64,000 bases of DNA from Flavobacteriaceae bacterium (GTDB lineage: Bacteria > Bacteroidota > Bacteroidia > Flavobacteriales > Flavobacteriaceae), in NCBI GenBank assembly GCA_027490305.1, contig JAIXYI010000018.1, positions 31,227-95,226 of the forward strand, written 5' to 3'. The translations under genes were made by a program, and so were the position numbers. A model generated the notes under the pieces. The model saw only the letters and a list, made by a program, of their open reading frames with translations. It was not told where the DNA came from and did no database searches. Each line of letters begins with the position of its first letter. The first letter of the stretch is position 1. Below, in pieces: positions 52,849-62,727 of this stretch.

Positions 52849-55371
52849 TTAGTCGTCCTGCTCTTCGGTATTTTCGTCCTGGTCTTCCGTTTTCTCCTCT
52901 TCCTGTTTTTTGTTGTTCCGGAAAGGTCGGAAGGTAATGCCCAAGTACACCGCGCGTGACTGCCTTGCGAAACGACTCGTCACAATAAAGTTAGGCGCTG
53001 TCATATCGTAGTAACGGCGTTGGGTGTGGAAGATATCCGTGCAACGCAGGGAAACGCTCAGTTTCTTGTTGTATAAATCCTGTTTGAAGGACGCATCCAC
53101 ATAATACTGCCCAAAATTCTTGACCAAAGGTGAAAAAGTCGGCGATTGGTAATTGCCGGAAATTTGCAGCATTGACTTCTTCCACGGCGTAAAATTGTGG
53201 TTCATCTTGCCGTTCAGGCTGAAATTATCGGTCGAGTATTGAGGGCCCACGTTCGAGGCATCAATACGCTCGTTATAGTAGTTGAGGCTAGAGTTGATCT
53301 TCCACCACTTATATAATTGAAAATAGGCGTTCACCTCAACCCCGGCGTTCTTGGTGCTATTGATGTTCTGGAAGTTGGTTTCCGTGACCCCGTCCGAACG
53401 CAATAAGACAATGCGCTCGATACTGCCGACGGCGTAGCGATAATACATACTGACGCTGACGGAACTCTCTTTCCACGACTTCGTATACGTCACATCGAAT
53501 GAGTTGGTATATTCTGGAAGGAGGTTCGGATTTCCTTTGTTCAGGAAGAACGGATCGTTGAACTGCTGCAACGGGTTGATTTCCCGAAAAACCGGACGGT
53601 CGATCCGACGGCTGAAACGAGCGGTGATCTTGTGGTTGTTTTTGAATTCCTGTAGCAGGTGTAGACTTGGGAATGCATCGGTATAATCGAAACTATTCCG
53701 GAGGCCGTTGCTGACATCGAAGGAAACATTGGTGTTCTCAACGCGAAGTCCGAGCTTATAACTGAAATTCCGAAACTTATTCCGATACGTCACGTAACCG
53801 GCATTTATCCCGATATCATAACGGAAATCGTTCGAAATCTGCGTATCCGTAATGAAGATATCCAACGGTTGGTAGTAATTGTCCAAACGATACTCCGCCT
53901 CATTCCGTTTCACGCGAAACTTCATCCCCATTTCCATCTTCGCCTTCCCCGGTAGCGGCTGGTCGTAGTCGATTTGGGCGACGAAATTCTGCTCGCGATT
54001 CTGCTCTTTCGTGCGGGCAATATCCGGTAAGGTCGGGGCCTCGGTGCCGTCGGTATTGTAATACGTCTGCACGATATCGCCATCCGTATGCTCAGTACCC
54101 CGGGCGTAGAACAAATCGGCTGAAAGCTGTTGCTGTGGCCGTTGGAACTTCTTCGTATAGTTCAACGTCACGTTGTTGGACGCGTCGCTGTCTGTTTCCT
54201 TGATATTTCGGTTATAGAGATCGGTCAGGGTAAAGGCACCGTCGTATTGCCGATACAGGAAGTCGTTGTCATCTTTATCGGCTACTTGCGAATGCAGAAA
54301 CGAAAACCCGAGCGTGTTCTTTTTGTTGAACGCATACTCGCCCCTAAAACGGCTGTTCTGCGTGACCGTCTGGCTCAAAAAGTCACGATCCTGGTTTACG
54401 TAACGGGTCGAACCACCCTGATTGGTCTCGCGGTCTTTTGATTCCCAACTGCGCATGTTTGACTGCTTCACATCGTATGATGCGAACAAGCTCAGTTTTT
54501 TGTAATTGAAACTGATGTTAGAAGACGTATTATACCGGTCATAGCTGCCGCCACTGACCATAATCATGGCATTGACACCCGGCTTGTTCTGGCTTTTCAG
54601 GATGATATTGATGATGCCACTGCTGCCGTCAGAATCGTATTTGGCCGACGGGTCGTTCATCACCTCTATGCTTTCGATCATACTGGCCGGAATATAATCC
54701 AACACCTGCGAGCGGCTGATGCCCAAAATACCGCACGGCTTCCCATTGATATACATCTTCACTTTGCCGCCACGCAGCGTCACCGAACCATTGGCGTTGA
54801 CAAAAACCGACGGGATATTTTGAAGGATGTCACCGGCTGTTCCATTGGCCCCCACCGCGTCTGTGTCGATACGGTAAACACGTTTGTCGACGTCGATACG
54901 CATGCGATAGTTACCTTCGATACGCACCTCGTCCAAATCGATAGACGCTTCCTTCATCTTGATGACACCCAGGTCAACCGAACCGCCTTTCGCGTTAGGC
55001 GCAAGAGGAATGACGCGGCGTTCCAGCCCAATCAGGCTAACCGTTAAAAAACACGGCTCGGTCAGGTTGGCCTTTAATCGAAACGTGCCATCTTCCTTCG
55101 TAAGGCCACTGGCAACCGAAACAGAATCTTTCACCGTCGCGATTTTGATAATGGCACTGGCGATCGCGTTGGCGCCCATTTCGTCAACGACCCGGCCTTG
55201 CAGCGTGGTTTCAGACACACGGGAAGGTGTTGTTTCCTGCGCCCAACCTCTGCCGAACATAAAGAGGATACCCAACAAAAAAAACGAGCGAAAACCCGTT
55301 GGGTATGAGGTTTTTGCCAACCATTCAATAGGACGAAGTATCACCGTATTTTTTTTGCCGAATTTAAACAA
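52849..55371 (-). CDS. Outer-membrane TonB-type beta-barrel protein
   Basis: 840 residues. The first about 45 residues, including FFLLGILFMFGRGWAQ, act as signal sequence; a CarboxypepD_reg/CNA-like domain (LQGRVVDEMGANAIASAII) follows, then a plug domain (ADFSANGTAGDILQNIPSVFVNANGSVTLRGGKVKMYINGKP-like, in pieces) and a long barrel with the DUF-type outer-membrane beta-barrel pattern (FSRRIDRPVFREINPLQ). The C-terminus is extended by a Glu/Asp-rich tail (EEEKTEDQDENTEEQDD). These SusC-unrelated barrels import unknown ligands or act in outer-membrane assembly. Single gene. Confidence 0.87.
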   Translation of the reverse strand: MFKFGKKNTVILRPIEWLAKTSYPTGFRSFFLLGILFMFGRGWAQETTPSRVSETTLQGRVVDEMGANAIASAIIKIATVKDSVSVASGLTKEDGTFRLKANLTEPCFLTVSLIGLERRVIPLAPNAKGGSVDLGVIKMKEASIDLDEVRIEGNYRMRIDVDKRVYRIDTDAVGANGTAGDILQNIPSVFVNANGSVTLRGGKVKMYINGKPCGILGISRSQVLDYIPASMIESIEVMNDPSAKYDSDGSSGIINIILKSQNKPGVNAMIMVSGGSYDRYNTSSNISFNYKKLSLFASYDVKQSNMRSWESKDRETNQGGSTRYVNQDRDFLSQTVTQNSRFRGEYAFNKKNTLGFSFLHSQVADKDDNDFLYRQYDGAFTLTDLYNRNIKETDSDASNNVTLNYTKKFQRPQQQLSADLFYARGTEHTDGDIVQTYYNTDGTEAPTLPDIARTKEQNREQNFVAQIDYDQPLPGKAKMEMGMKFRVKRNEAEYRLDNYYQPLDIFITDTQISNDFRYDIGINAGYVTYRNKFRNFSYKLGLRVENTNVSFDVSNGLRNSFDYTDAFPSLHLLQEFKNNHKITARFSRRIDRPVFREINPLQQFNDPFFLNKGNPNLLPEYTNSFDVTYTKSWKESSVSVSMYYRYAVGSIERIVLLRSDGVTETNFQNINSTKNAGVEVNAYFQLYKWWKINSSLNYYNERIDASNVGPQYSTDNFSLNGKMNHNFTPWKKSMLQISGNYQSPTFSPLVKNFGQYYVDASFKQDLYNKKLSVSLRCTDIFHTQRRYYDMTAPNFIVTSRFARQSRAVYLGITFRPFRNNKKQEEEKTEDQDENTEEQDD

Positions 55372-55484
55372 AATTGTAATATTGTCACGGATTTGTGATT
55401 TTTAATGAAAAAATCTCTATATCGACATGGTTTTATTAAGATGTAGCTCAATGTGCGATTATCAATTACGGAATTAACAAGAAT

Positions 55485-58382
55485 ATGAAGATATCCCTAC
55501 TTTTCGGCATGTGCCTGTTTTGTTCACTTTCGATGTCGGCCCAGGTGTGGGTGAACCGATACAACGGACAAGGTGACTATAGCGACCGGTTTACGGCCGT
55601 CATGACGGATGCCTCCGGAAACGTGTTTTTAGCGGGCTCGGCCATCATGCCCAGCAACAACCAGGACATCGTGCTGATGAAAACCGATGCGAGCGGAAAC
55701 GTGGTTTGGAAGAACATTTATGACGGACCGTCCTCTGGTGCCGACGCAGCCCTGGCCATGACCATGGACACGTCGGGCAATATCTATGTCACCGGATACG
55801 GGAAATTCTCGGCATCCGCTACCGACATCGTCACCATTAAATACGACAGTGCCGGAACGATTCTTTGGACAGCCAACTACGGCTTCGTAACCGACCAATA
55901 CGAACAGGGCAACAGCATTACGGTCGACACAAGCGGCAACGTCTATGTGGCCGGGCAAAGTGATCCGGATGCCACGACAAGCGCCAGTGATGACTATGTC
56001 GTGTTGAAATACAATGCCGCCGGCGTGCAACAATGGGTGCAGCGCACAAACGGCACGGGCAACGGCGTAGACCGACCGTCAAAAATTGCTATAGACGCGT
56101 CAGGAAATCCGGTTGTGACCGGTCGTTCCGACAACCTTGTAAACTATGACTATCTGACCGTAAAATACAATGCGTCAACGGGCAACCCTATTTGGTCAGT
56201 GCGTTTCGACAGGACGCACAATGACTGGGCGACCGACCTCATCATCAGTCCGACCAACGGGAACATCTATGTCACCGGACGCAGCAAAAATACCGACTTC
56301 GATTATGCCACCGTCTGCTACAACTCGTCGGGCGTACAGCAATGGGCCACGATCTATGACAACGGTATCGGTGACAACCGGGCGACGAATATCGGGATGG
56401 ACAGCAGCGGAAACCTCTACGTTACCGGCCAAAGTGACGTCGGCACCGCCAGTGTAAACTACGACATCGTCACCCTGAAATACAACAGCAGCGGCGTGCA
56501 ACAGTGGCTCAAGACCTATAGCGGAACGGCATTGGATGATGATATCCCGACCGCCTTTTATGTGAGTCCGTCCGGAAACGTAACTATAGCCGGCATGACC
56601 GACACCGATGCGACCGCCAACGTCAGCAACAACTATGTGGTGCAGAAATACAATGTGTCGGGCGTGTTGCAGTGGACACAAACCTACACAAACAGTGCGT
56701 CGTCCAACGACATCCCGCGGGGCGTGGTAGAAGATGCCTCAGGTAACGTCATCGTCACCGGCGCTTCGGAAGTGATTCCGCAACGGAACGCCGTAACGGT
56801 GAAATACAACGCATCCGGCGCCTTGCAATGGACCAATATCGAAAACGAAACCGGTGACAACTCTGACAAGCCCAATGCCATGGTCATCGATGCCAATGGC
56901 AATATGTATATCGCGGGTTATGTAGTTGAATATGGGACAGACCGAAATTTCGCCCTCCAGAAAATTACTGCCGCCGGAGCCACGGCCTGGGTTCGCACGA
57001 TGAACGGCACCGCAGTCGGAAGTTCCGACTCGGCGCAGGGCGTGGCCGTCGACAATGCCGGTAACGTCTATGTTGCCGGATACACCCACAACAAAGGAAG
57101 TTCAAGCGATATCACCGTCGCCAAATACGACACCAACGGCAATCAGTTATGGGTGTCGTATTATGACTTCGCTACCGAAACGGATCGCGCGCTGGGCATC
57201 GCTCTGGACGGATCCAATAACGTCTACGTCACCGGACGAAGCGACAGCAATTCCGGCAACATTATTTCCAACGACGACATCGTCACGATCAAATACAACA
57301 CCAACGGCACCCAATTGTGGGCCGTGCGGTATAACGGCACCGGCAATACAACCGATACCGGACGGGCCATCCGCGTGACCACCGCCGGGAATGTATATGT
57401 GGCCGGACGGACGTCCAACACCACCAATTTCGATTACATCGTATTGAAATACAACACCAGCGGCGTACAGCAATGGGTCAACTCCTATGCCGGTGCCGGA
57501 AACGACGAAATCTTCTTCATGGAACTCGACGGCTCGGAAAACGTCTACGTGACCGGCAACAGCCAAAACAGCAGCCTGACCAGCGTCGATATCGTAACCC
57601 AAAAAATCAATTCGGCAGGGGTATCGCAATGGACGGCCCGATACGACGGACCCGCCACAGGCACCGACCTGACCGACGCGATCAAAATCGACACGGCCGG
57701 AAACGTATGGGTAGCGGGCACCACCGACACCGATACCTCCGACGCGACCCTCAACAGCGACATTTGTCTCATCAAATACGACAGCAGCGGCAACCAAACA
57801 TGGGCCTCTACCTACGGCAGCGGAACCGGAACAGACGATCAGGCGGTAAGCCTCGCCCTCGACGGAAGCAACAATGCTTATTTGTGTGGGATGATAAACG
57901 GCCCGACCAACTACGATTATGCGACGTTTAAATTCACACCTACCGGAACCGCCAGTGCGCCACTGGTGTATAACGGCCCCGGCGATGGAGCCGACATCCC
58001 GCAAACCATTCTTTTTAGAAACAATTTCCTTTACGTAACCGGAAGCAGTACCGGAACCGGAACACAATCAGACTTCGCGACACTCAAGTACGATCCGGCG
58101 ACGCTGTCGGTCACCACCGTGGCCCAAGGCGACGAGCGCGTAAAGGTGTATCCGAATCCGGCTTCCGACCGACTGAACGTTGACCTGTCGCAGATGGCAG
58201 ATCGCCTTACCGACAACGCATCCGTCATCCTGTATGATACCTTCGGTCGAACCGTATTACAAACCAGAATAACAGGCGTCTCTACCCAACTCGACGTCAA
58301 TTCCCTCGCCGCAGGATGCTACATACTGGCCGTGCGATCGGGTACAACACCGGTATACACATCCAAAGTAGTGATTCGTTAG
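55485..58382 (+). CDS. Secreted SBBP beta-propeller protein with type A T9SS sorting domain
   Basis: 965 residues with a signal peptide (MKISLLFGMCLFCSLSMSAQ). The body consists of about 15 repeats of roughly 55 residues, each with a DxSGNVYVxG / VxxKYNxSGxxQW pattern (SBBP/beta-propeller). The last 80 residues (VKVYPNPASDRLNVDLSQ ... SLAAGCYILAVRSG) are a Por-type (type A) signal for the type IX secretion system. It is presumably carried to the surface or released. No enzyme motif is seen; ligand or matrix binding is likely. Upstream 113 bases hold no clear -7 element. Confidence 0.9.
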   Translation: MKISLLFGMCLFCSLSMSAQVWVNRYNGQGDYSDRFTAVMTDASGNVFLAGSAIMPSNNQDIVLMKTDASGNVVWKNIYDGPSSGADAALAMTMDTSGNIYVTGYGKFSASATDIVTIKYDSAGTILWTANYGFVTDQYEQGNSITVDTSGNVYVAGQSDPDATTSASDDYVVLKYNAAGVQQWVQRTNGTGNGVDRPSKIAIDASGNPVVTGRSDNLVNYDYLTVKYNASTGNPIWSVRFDRTHNDWATDLIISPTNGNIYVTGRSKNTDFDYATVCYNSSGVQQWATIYDNGIGDNRATNIGMDSSGNLYVTGQSDVGTASVNYDIVTLKYNSSGVQQWLKTYSGTALDDDIPTAFYVSPSGNVTIAGMTDTDATANVSNNYVVQKYNVSGVLQWTQTYTNSASSNDIPRGVVEDASGNVIVTGASEVIPQRNAVTVKYNASGALQWTNIENETGDNSDKPNAMVIDANGNMYIAGYVVEYGTDRNFALQKITAAGATAWVRTMNGTAVGSSDSAQGVAVDNAGNVYVAGYTHNKGSSSDITVAKYDTNGNQLWVSYYDFATETDRALGIALDGSNNVYVTGRSDSNSGNIISNDDIVTIKYNTNGTQLWAVRYNGTGNTTDTGRAIRVTTAGNVYVAGRTSNTTNFDYIVLKYNTSGVQQWVNSYAGAGNDEIFFMELDGSENVYVTGNSQNSSLTSVDIVTQKINSAGVSQWTARYDGPATGTDLTDAIKIDTAGNVWVAGTTDTDTSDATLNSDICLIKYDSSGNQTWASTYGSGTGTDDQAVSLALDGSNNAYLCGMINGPTNYDYATFKFTPTGTASAPLVYNGPGDGADIPQTILFRNNFLYVTGSSTGTGTQSDFATLKYDPATLSVTTVAQGDERVKVYPNPASDRLNVDLSQMADRLTDNASVILYDTFGRTVLQTRITGVSTQLDVNSLAAGCYILAVRSGTTPVYTSKVVIR

Positions 58383-58413
58383 TTCTATCCCACTATATAA
58401 AAGCCCACACGCG

Positions 58414-59451
58414 ATGCTATCCAAAATCAAAAAAACCATTATCTGCCGAAATATCCACGATTTTTCCATTGACAACCGACGTAACCTGTCGTATACACCA
58501 AAAAAAGGGGATGTAGCGGTTTTTGAGGTATTGGAAATCGGAAAACACCGGGCCATCCAGTCCGATTCGAAACGCATTATGACCATCATCGAAGGCGATC
58601 TCATCATGGCGGCCTTCGGCGAACGCTATGCCACCGAGCAATTCGAAGGCTATTTGCCTGAAACACCAACGGAAATACTCGATATTCTCGGAGCGGGCGG
58701 TGCGATTGGCGTGCTCAAATCCAAGCACGACCATTTCAAACACATCCCTACTACCAGTGTCAGGCTCGTGGGGTATGCGGTCGATGCATCCGGAGACATC
58801 ATCAACACCATCTACCGCGACACCGCTGAAATTCCCTTTACCGGCAAGGTGCCGAACCAGGCAAAGGTCATTCTGTCGATAGGCTCTTCGATGGACAGCG
58901 GGAAAACGACCTCGGCGGCCTATCTGGCACGTGGACTCAAAACCACCGGACGCAATGTCGCCTTCATCAAACTCACCGGCACCAGCTATACCAAAGACAT
59001 GGACCTGGTGTATGATTGCGGAGCTGACCGTACGGTAGACTTCACCGAAGCGGGTTATCCCTCTACCTATATGTGCAGCAAAGAACAAATGCTGAACCTC
59101 TACCAAACCCTTTTACAGGCACTTGAACCGGCGGCACCCGACTATATCGTAATGGAAATCGCGGACGGTTTATTGCAACGTGAAACCGAGTTTTTGCTTC
59201 GGGAACCCCGCTTCATGAAAACCATATCCAACGTCATCTTTTCCTGCGGCGACAGCCTGGGGATCTTCTTCGGAATCGAGTTTCTTTCAAAACTGTCTGT
59301 GAAGCCCTCAGCCCTCAGCGGCGTGTTCACCATGAGTCCGCTTTTGGTCAAAGAAGTGCAGGACCGCACCGATATTCCGGTTGTGACAATCGACGAACTC
59401 AAAATAGGAGGCGAAGCCATAGCACATTTTACCCGGGAATATGCTCACTAA
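58414..59451 (+). CDS. Uncharacterised P-loop ATPase (DUF1611/MobB-like)
   Basis: 345 residues of unknown function. The N-terminal 145 residues are a separate beta-rich domain with KGDVAVFEVLEIGKHRA and FGERYATEQFEGYLPE. The rest is a P-loop domain resembling the DUF1611, MobB and BioD groups: Walker A SIGSSMDSGKTTSAAY (Lys164), FIKLTGTSYTKDMDLVYDCGA as the switch-like region and DYIVMEIADGLLQRE as Walker B. No signal peptide. It overlaps the ABC exporter gene by 11 bases, pointing to a joint function. Similar N-domains occur with this P-loop in actinobacteria, as I recall. A ligase or GTPase-like role is possible but unproven. Confidence 0.65.
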   Translation: MLSKIKKTIICRNIHDFSIDNRRNLSYTPKKGDVAVFEVLEIGKHRAIQSDSKRIMTIIEGDLIMAAFGERYATEQFEGYLPETPTEILDILGAGGAIGVLKSKHDHFKHIPTTSVRLVGYAVDASGDIINTIYRDTAEIPFTGKVPNQAKVILSIGSSMDSGKTTSAAYLARGLKTTGRNVAFIKLTGTSYTKDMDLVYDCGADRTVDFTEAGYPSTYMCSKEQMLNLYQTLLQALEPAAPDYIVMEIADGLLQRETEFLLREPRFMKTISNVIFSCGDSLGIFFGIEFLSKLSVKPSALSGVFTMSPLLVKEVQDRTDIPVVTIDELKIGGEAIAHFTREYAH

Positions 59452-61123
59452 AAAAGCGCTTCTAAAAGCGTTTGCCTGGCGACACCGCAATAAAGTCGCC
59501 GCCGCCTTCTTATTTGGCCTACTCAGTATTTGCACCACCATCCTCATTCCGGTTTTTCTCGGGAAATACTACCAGATTGCCCTGCACCGTGATTCCGCAC
59601 GAGGCAAAATGTTTGACGTGCTGTTAGGACACGTAACAGGCCTTACAACCTTCTTTGTGACCTTCGGCATCCTGGTAGCCCTCAAATTCGTGGGCGATTT
59701 CTTCAAAAGGTACTACCTGGGCATCACCGGGGAATTGCTGGCGAAAGACACCCGCGAACGACTTTTCGAACGACAACTGAATGCCCGGCTGGCTTACCAT
59801 CAAAAAAAAGATACCGGCTTGTACCTCCTTCGATACAGCGGCGATTTGTCGGCCATCCAGAATTACCTGACCAAAGGCATCATCTCGTTCATCAATGACT
59901 GCCTCTACCTGGTGCTCGCCGTCACTGTACTGGCCATGCTCAATCTCCGCCTCACACTGGTGCTCCTAGCCTCCTACCCAGTCATCTTCGGGTCGATCCT
60001 GTACCTCAACAAGCGGCTGAAGATACTCACCCGAAAACGACGGAACCGGCGATCCAACAACCTGTCGTTTGTGTCGGCTCGGCTAAGTGCCGTATTGACG
60101 ATAAAAGCCTTCAATCGGCAACGCATCGAAACCGACAAATACATAAAAGGGTCGACCGATCTATACCGCTATGGCGTGCGCTACCAACGCCTTTACGCCC
60201 TGATACAAGCCCTATTGCCGTTTATGTTGTATGGCATGCTCGTCGTGGTGCTGGGGCTGGCGTATGAAATGAAACACACCAGTCATCACAAAATACACGG
60301 ACACGACCTCGTGACGTTCATCATGACAACCGTCAGTATCATCCCCGTGATGAAACGGATTCTGGGCGTCAACTTTATCTGGCAGGCCGGCGATATTTCC
60401 TTTACGAAACTCCTCCGCGTCTACAACACCCGACAGGAAAACGAAACCGGAAGCAAACAGGCTCCGGACAATTCTGGCCACATTACGTTTTCAGGTGTGT
60501 CATTCGCCTTTGAGGGCGAGCAGTACGTATTCCGCGACCTGTCATTTGAACTACCTGCCTCATCCCTGGCGCTGATCACAGGTCCGAACCAATCCGGAAA
60601 AAGTACCCTACTGAAACTGATAAGCGGTTTATACGATCCGACATCAGGAACTATTTCCATCGGTAAAACTCCTACTTCAGAGTGCGATACGTTCCTGCTG
60701 CGCAAGCGGGTTACCATCGCCTCCGACGAATTTCCGTTGATTGGTAAAACGGTCTTCGAAGCAGTCTCCTACAGCCGAAAACCCGAAAAACGAGCGCCGG
60801 CGCTGGCGATGTTAAAAGCGTTGGGATACTGTGCGGAAGACGCAACTGACACCATCCTGGATAGTCCCATCAAAGAGAGCGGCCGAAACATCTCGTATAG
60901 CCAACGGAAAATACTCCTTCTGGCGCGGGCCTTCCTTACCAACAAAAAAATCATCATGCTCGACGAACCGTTTGAAGGCCTCGACGACACCATCGTGCAG
61001 CGGATAACCACCGTCCTTCACCAATACCGAAAAAAACACACCATTCTAATTGTCGGCCGTGCACAGGAAGGCGGACTCGACTATGATTTGGAAATCAGCC
61101 TCAAAAACAAGGATCATGTGTAA
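59441..61123 (+). CDS. ABC transporter, fused permease and ATPase, abnormal signature motif
   Basis: 560 residues: six membrane spans in the first about 300 residues (type IV exporter fold, half-transporter) and an ATPase domain from about residue 345. Walker A is GPNQSGKSTLLKLI (381-394, Lys387), Walker B IIMLDEPFEGLDD (Asp508, Glu509). The signature motif, normally LSGGQ, reads ISYSQRK (484-490), lacking both glycines. The last His after the D-loop is not obvious (VGRAQEGG). The start ATG lies inside the P-loop ATPase gene, 11 bases before its stop. Substrate unknown; the two proteins are probably co-made in a fixed ratio. Confidence 0.85.
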   Translation: MLTKKALLKAFAWRHRNKVAAAFLFGLLSICTTILIPVFLGKYYQIALHRDSARGKMFDVLLGHVTGLTTFFVTFGILVALKFVGDFFKRYYLGITGELLAKDTRERLFERQLNARLAYHQKKDTGLYLLRYSGDLSAIQNYLTKGIISFINDCLYLVLAVTVLAMLNLRLTLVLLASYPVIFGSILYLNKRLKILTRKRRNRRSNNLSFVSARLSAVLTIKAFNRQRIETDKYIKGSTDLYRYGVRYQRLYALIQALLPFMLYGMLVVVLGLAYEMKHTSHHKIHGHDLVTFIMTTVSIIPVMKRILGVNFIWQAGDISFTKLLRVYNTRQENETGSKQAPDNSGHITFSGVSFAFEGEQYVFRDLSFELPASSLALITGPNQSGKSTLLKLISGLYDPTSGTISIGKTPTSECDTFLLRKRVTIASDEFPLIGKTVFEAVSYSRKPEKRAPALAMLKALGYCAEDATDTILDSPIKESGRNISYSQRKILLLARAFLTNKKIIMLDEPFEGLDDTIVQRITTVLHQYRKKHTILIVGRAQEGGLDYDLEISLKNKDHV

Positions 61124-61175
61124 GGATTCCCAGAAAACGCGTACCTTGTTTCGCTATTCCGTAACCCGGCAGCGT

Positions 61176-62240
61176 ATGCGCAACCTACTCTTATTCGTAC
61201 TGGTCATCGGACTCGCCGCGTGCCGGACGGTGCCCAATAAAGCGACTGAATCGGCTCCTAAAATGAATGAACGTTTCTCTATAGCCCTCCACGGCGGAGC
61301 GGGCAATATCGCGAAAAGAGGGCTTACGCCGGAACAAGAAGCCGCCTATCAGGACAAGCTGCGGGAAGCACTCGACAAAGGCCGGAAACTCTTATCAGAA
61401 GGGGCTCAGGCCGTTGACGTGGTGGAAGAAGTGATCAAAATCCTCGAAGACTCACCGCTTTTCAATGCCGGCAAAGGGTCGGTCTTCTCACACGAAGGCC
61501 ACAATGAAATGGACGCGGCCATCATGGACGGCAAAACACTTGATGCCGGTGCATTGACCAATGTCCGCACGATACGGAATCCTATCAGTGCCGCCAAAGC
61601 CATCATGCGGAAGTCGAAATTTATATTCCTGTCGGGCACAGGCGCGGAGGCCTTCGCGAAGGAAAACGACATCGAAATCGTCGATACCTCCTATTTTTTC
61701 TACCAACCCCGTTGGGACGAGTTCCTGAAAATACGCGATTCGAAAAAAGTCAAACTCGACAACGACAGCTCTAGTGGCGCCATCGATTCGTTCAACAGTT
61801 CGATCGACAAATACGGAACTGTGGGCTGTGTGGTGATGGACCGGTATGGGAACCTCGCCGCCGGTACCTCAACAGGCGGGATTGTCAACAAACAATACAA
61901 CCGGATCGGCGATTCTCCGCTCATAGGATCCGGCACCTACGCCAACAATGCCACGTGCGCCGTTTCGTGTACGGGCCATGGCGAAGACTTCATCCGCGTG
62001 GTGGCCGCCCACAACGTATCCTCGCTCATCGAAAACCGGGGTGTCAAACTGAAGACCGCCGTCTCCCGGACGATTTCTAAAATCACCGCCCTCAAAGGAC
62101 GTGGCGGCATCATTGCCGTTGATAACAAAGGACATATCGTGATGGACATGAACACGACAGGCATGTTCCGCGCGGCCGCCACCGAAAAAGGCGTTGAGTG
62201 CGTTGCTATCTACAAAGCGGCCAATGCGGCGCCTCAGTAG
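61176..62240 (+). CDS. Isoaspartyl peptidase/L-asparaginase lipoprotein
   Basis: 354 residues from the ATG at 61176, chosen because it opens a lipoprotein signal (LLLFVLVIGLAACRTVP, Cys16); the frame stays open upstream but would lose this signal. It is a plant-type Ntn hydrolase: LHGGAGNI, GSVFSHEGHNEMDAAIMDG and the nucleophile Thr215 in KYGTVGCVVMD, followed by GTSTGG. It self-cleaves before Thr215 and hydrolyses isoaspartyl peptides or asparagine in the periplasm. It lies 52 bases after the ABC exporter gene. Confidence 0.88.
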   Translation: MRNLLLFVLVIGLAACRTVPNKATESAPKMNERFSIALHGGAGNIAKRGLTPEQEAAYQDKLREALDKGRKLLSEGAQAVDVVEEVIKILEDSPLFNAGKGSVFSHEGHNEMDAAIMDGKTLDAGALTNVRTIRNPISAAKAIMRKSKFIFLSGTGAEAFAKENDIEIVDTSYFFYQPRWDEFLKIRDSKKVKLDNDSSSGAIDSFNSSIDKYGTVGCVVMDRYGNLAAGTSTGGIVNKQYNRIGDSPLIGSGTYANNATCAVSCTGHGEDFIRVVAAHNVSSLIENRGVKLKTAVSRTISKITALKGRGGIIAVDNKGHIVMDMNTTGMFRAAATEKGVECVAIYKAANAAPQ

Positions 62241-62334
62241 GAAAACGTATTGATGTGCTCGCGCGGTACGACTGCTTTGGGATAACTGTAACATTTCCGC
62301 CGATTTTCAGTCTTACCCACATCAATCAAAATCC

Positions 62335-62727
62335 ATGAGGAAACTACTTTTACCCTTCGTTTTTCTGGTCTTATGCGGATGCGATGACGCGCTTGAATGC
62401 GGACTCGTCAACCGCCGTGCCGACATGCAGGACAAACCCGCGCAGGTTCTCACAAGAGATGCCTACGCGACGATTACCTACGAAGCGGAAGTCGTCAACG
62501 ACACCGCCGACGACGAAGAGTACGACTATTCGTTTGATGTATATGGCGATGTGCCTCCGGGGCTCACCATTACATACGAACACCGTCAGGTCGTGCTTCG
62601 CGGCTATCCGCAACGCAGCGGAGTGTATGATTTCAGTATCCGGGTGTATGTCGACTACGTAGGCATCGACTTCAAATGCCTCAACGACGATTCCGACGAA
62701 AATACCTACCGGATTACCGTACAATAA
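62335..62727 (+). CDS. Small lipoprotein with a putative Ig-like domain
   Basis: 130 residues with lipobox FLVLCGC (Cys16). The rest resembles a He_PIG-type Ig fold: YDYSFDVYGDVPPGLTITYEHRQVVLRGYPQRSGVYDFSIRVYVDY has the PPGLT and GxPxxSGxYxFxVxV marks (quoted in pieces). Function unknown; ends one base away from the stop of the divergent-side small peptide gene on the other strand. Confidence 0.65.
   Translation: MRKLLLPFVFLVLCGCDDALECGLVNRRADMQDKPAQVLTRDAYATITYEAEVVNDTADDEEYDYSFDVYGDVPPGLTITYEHRQVVLRGYPQRSGVYDFSIRVYVDYVGIDFKCLNDDSDENTYRITVQ

Noticed and set aside
57147..58067. 306-residue open frame antisense to the propeller gene
   Set aside because: It mirrors the periodic repeats of the sense gene, lacks any recognisable motif, and similar long shadows arise from repeated codon patterns.
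61050..61175. N-terminal extension of the isoaspartyl peptidase
   Set aside because: It runs through the end of the ABC gene and would bury the lipoprotein signal that begins at 61176.
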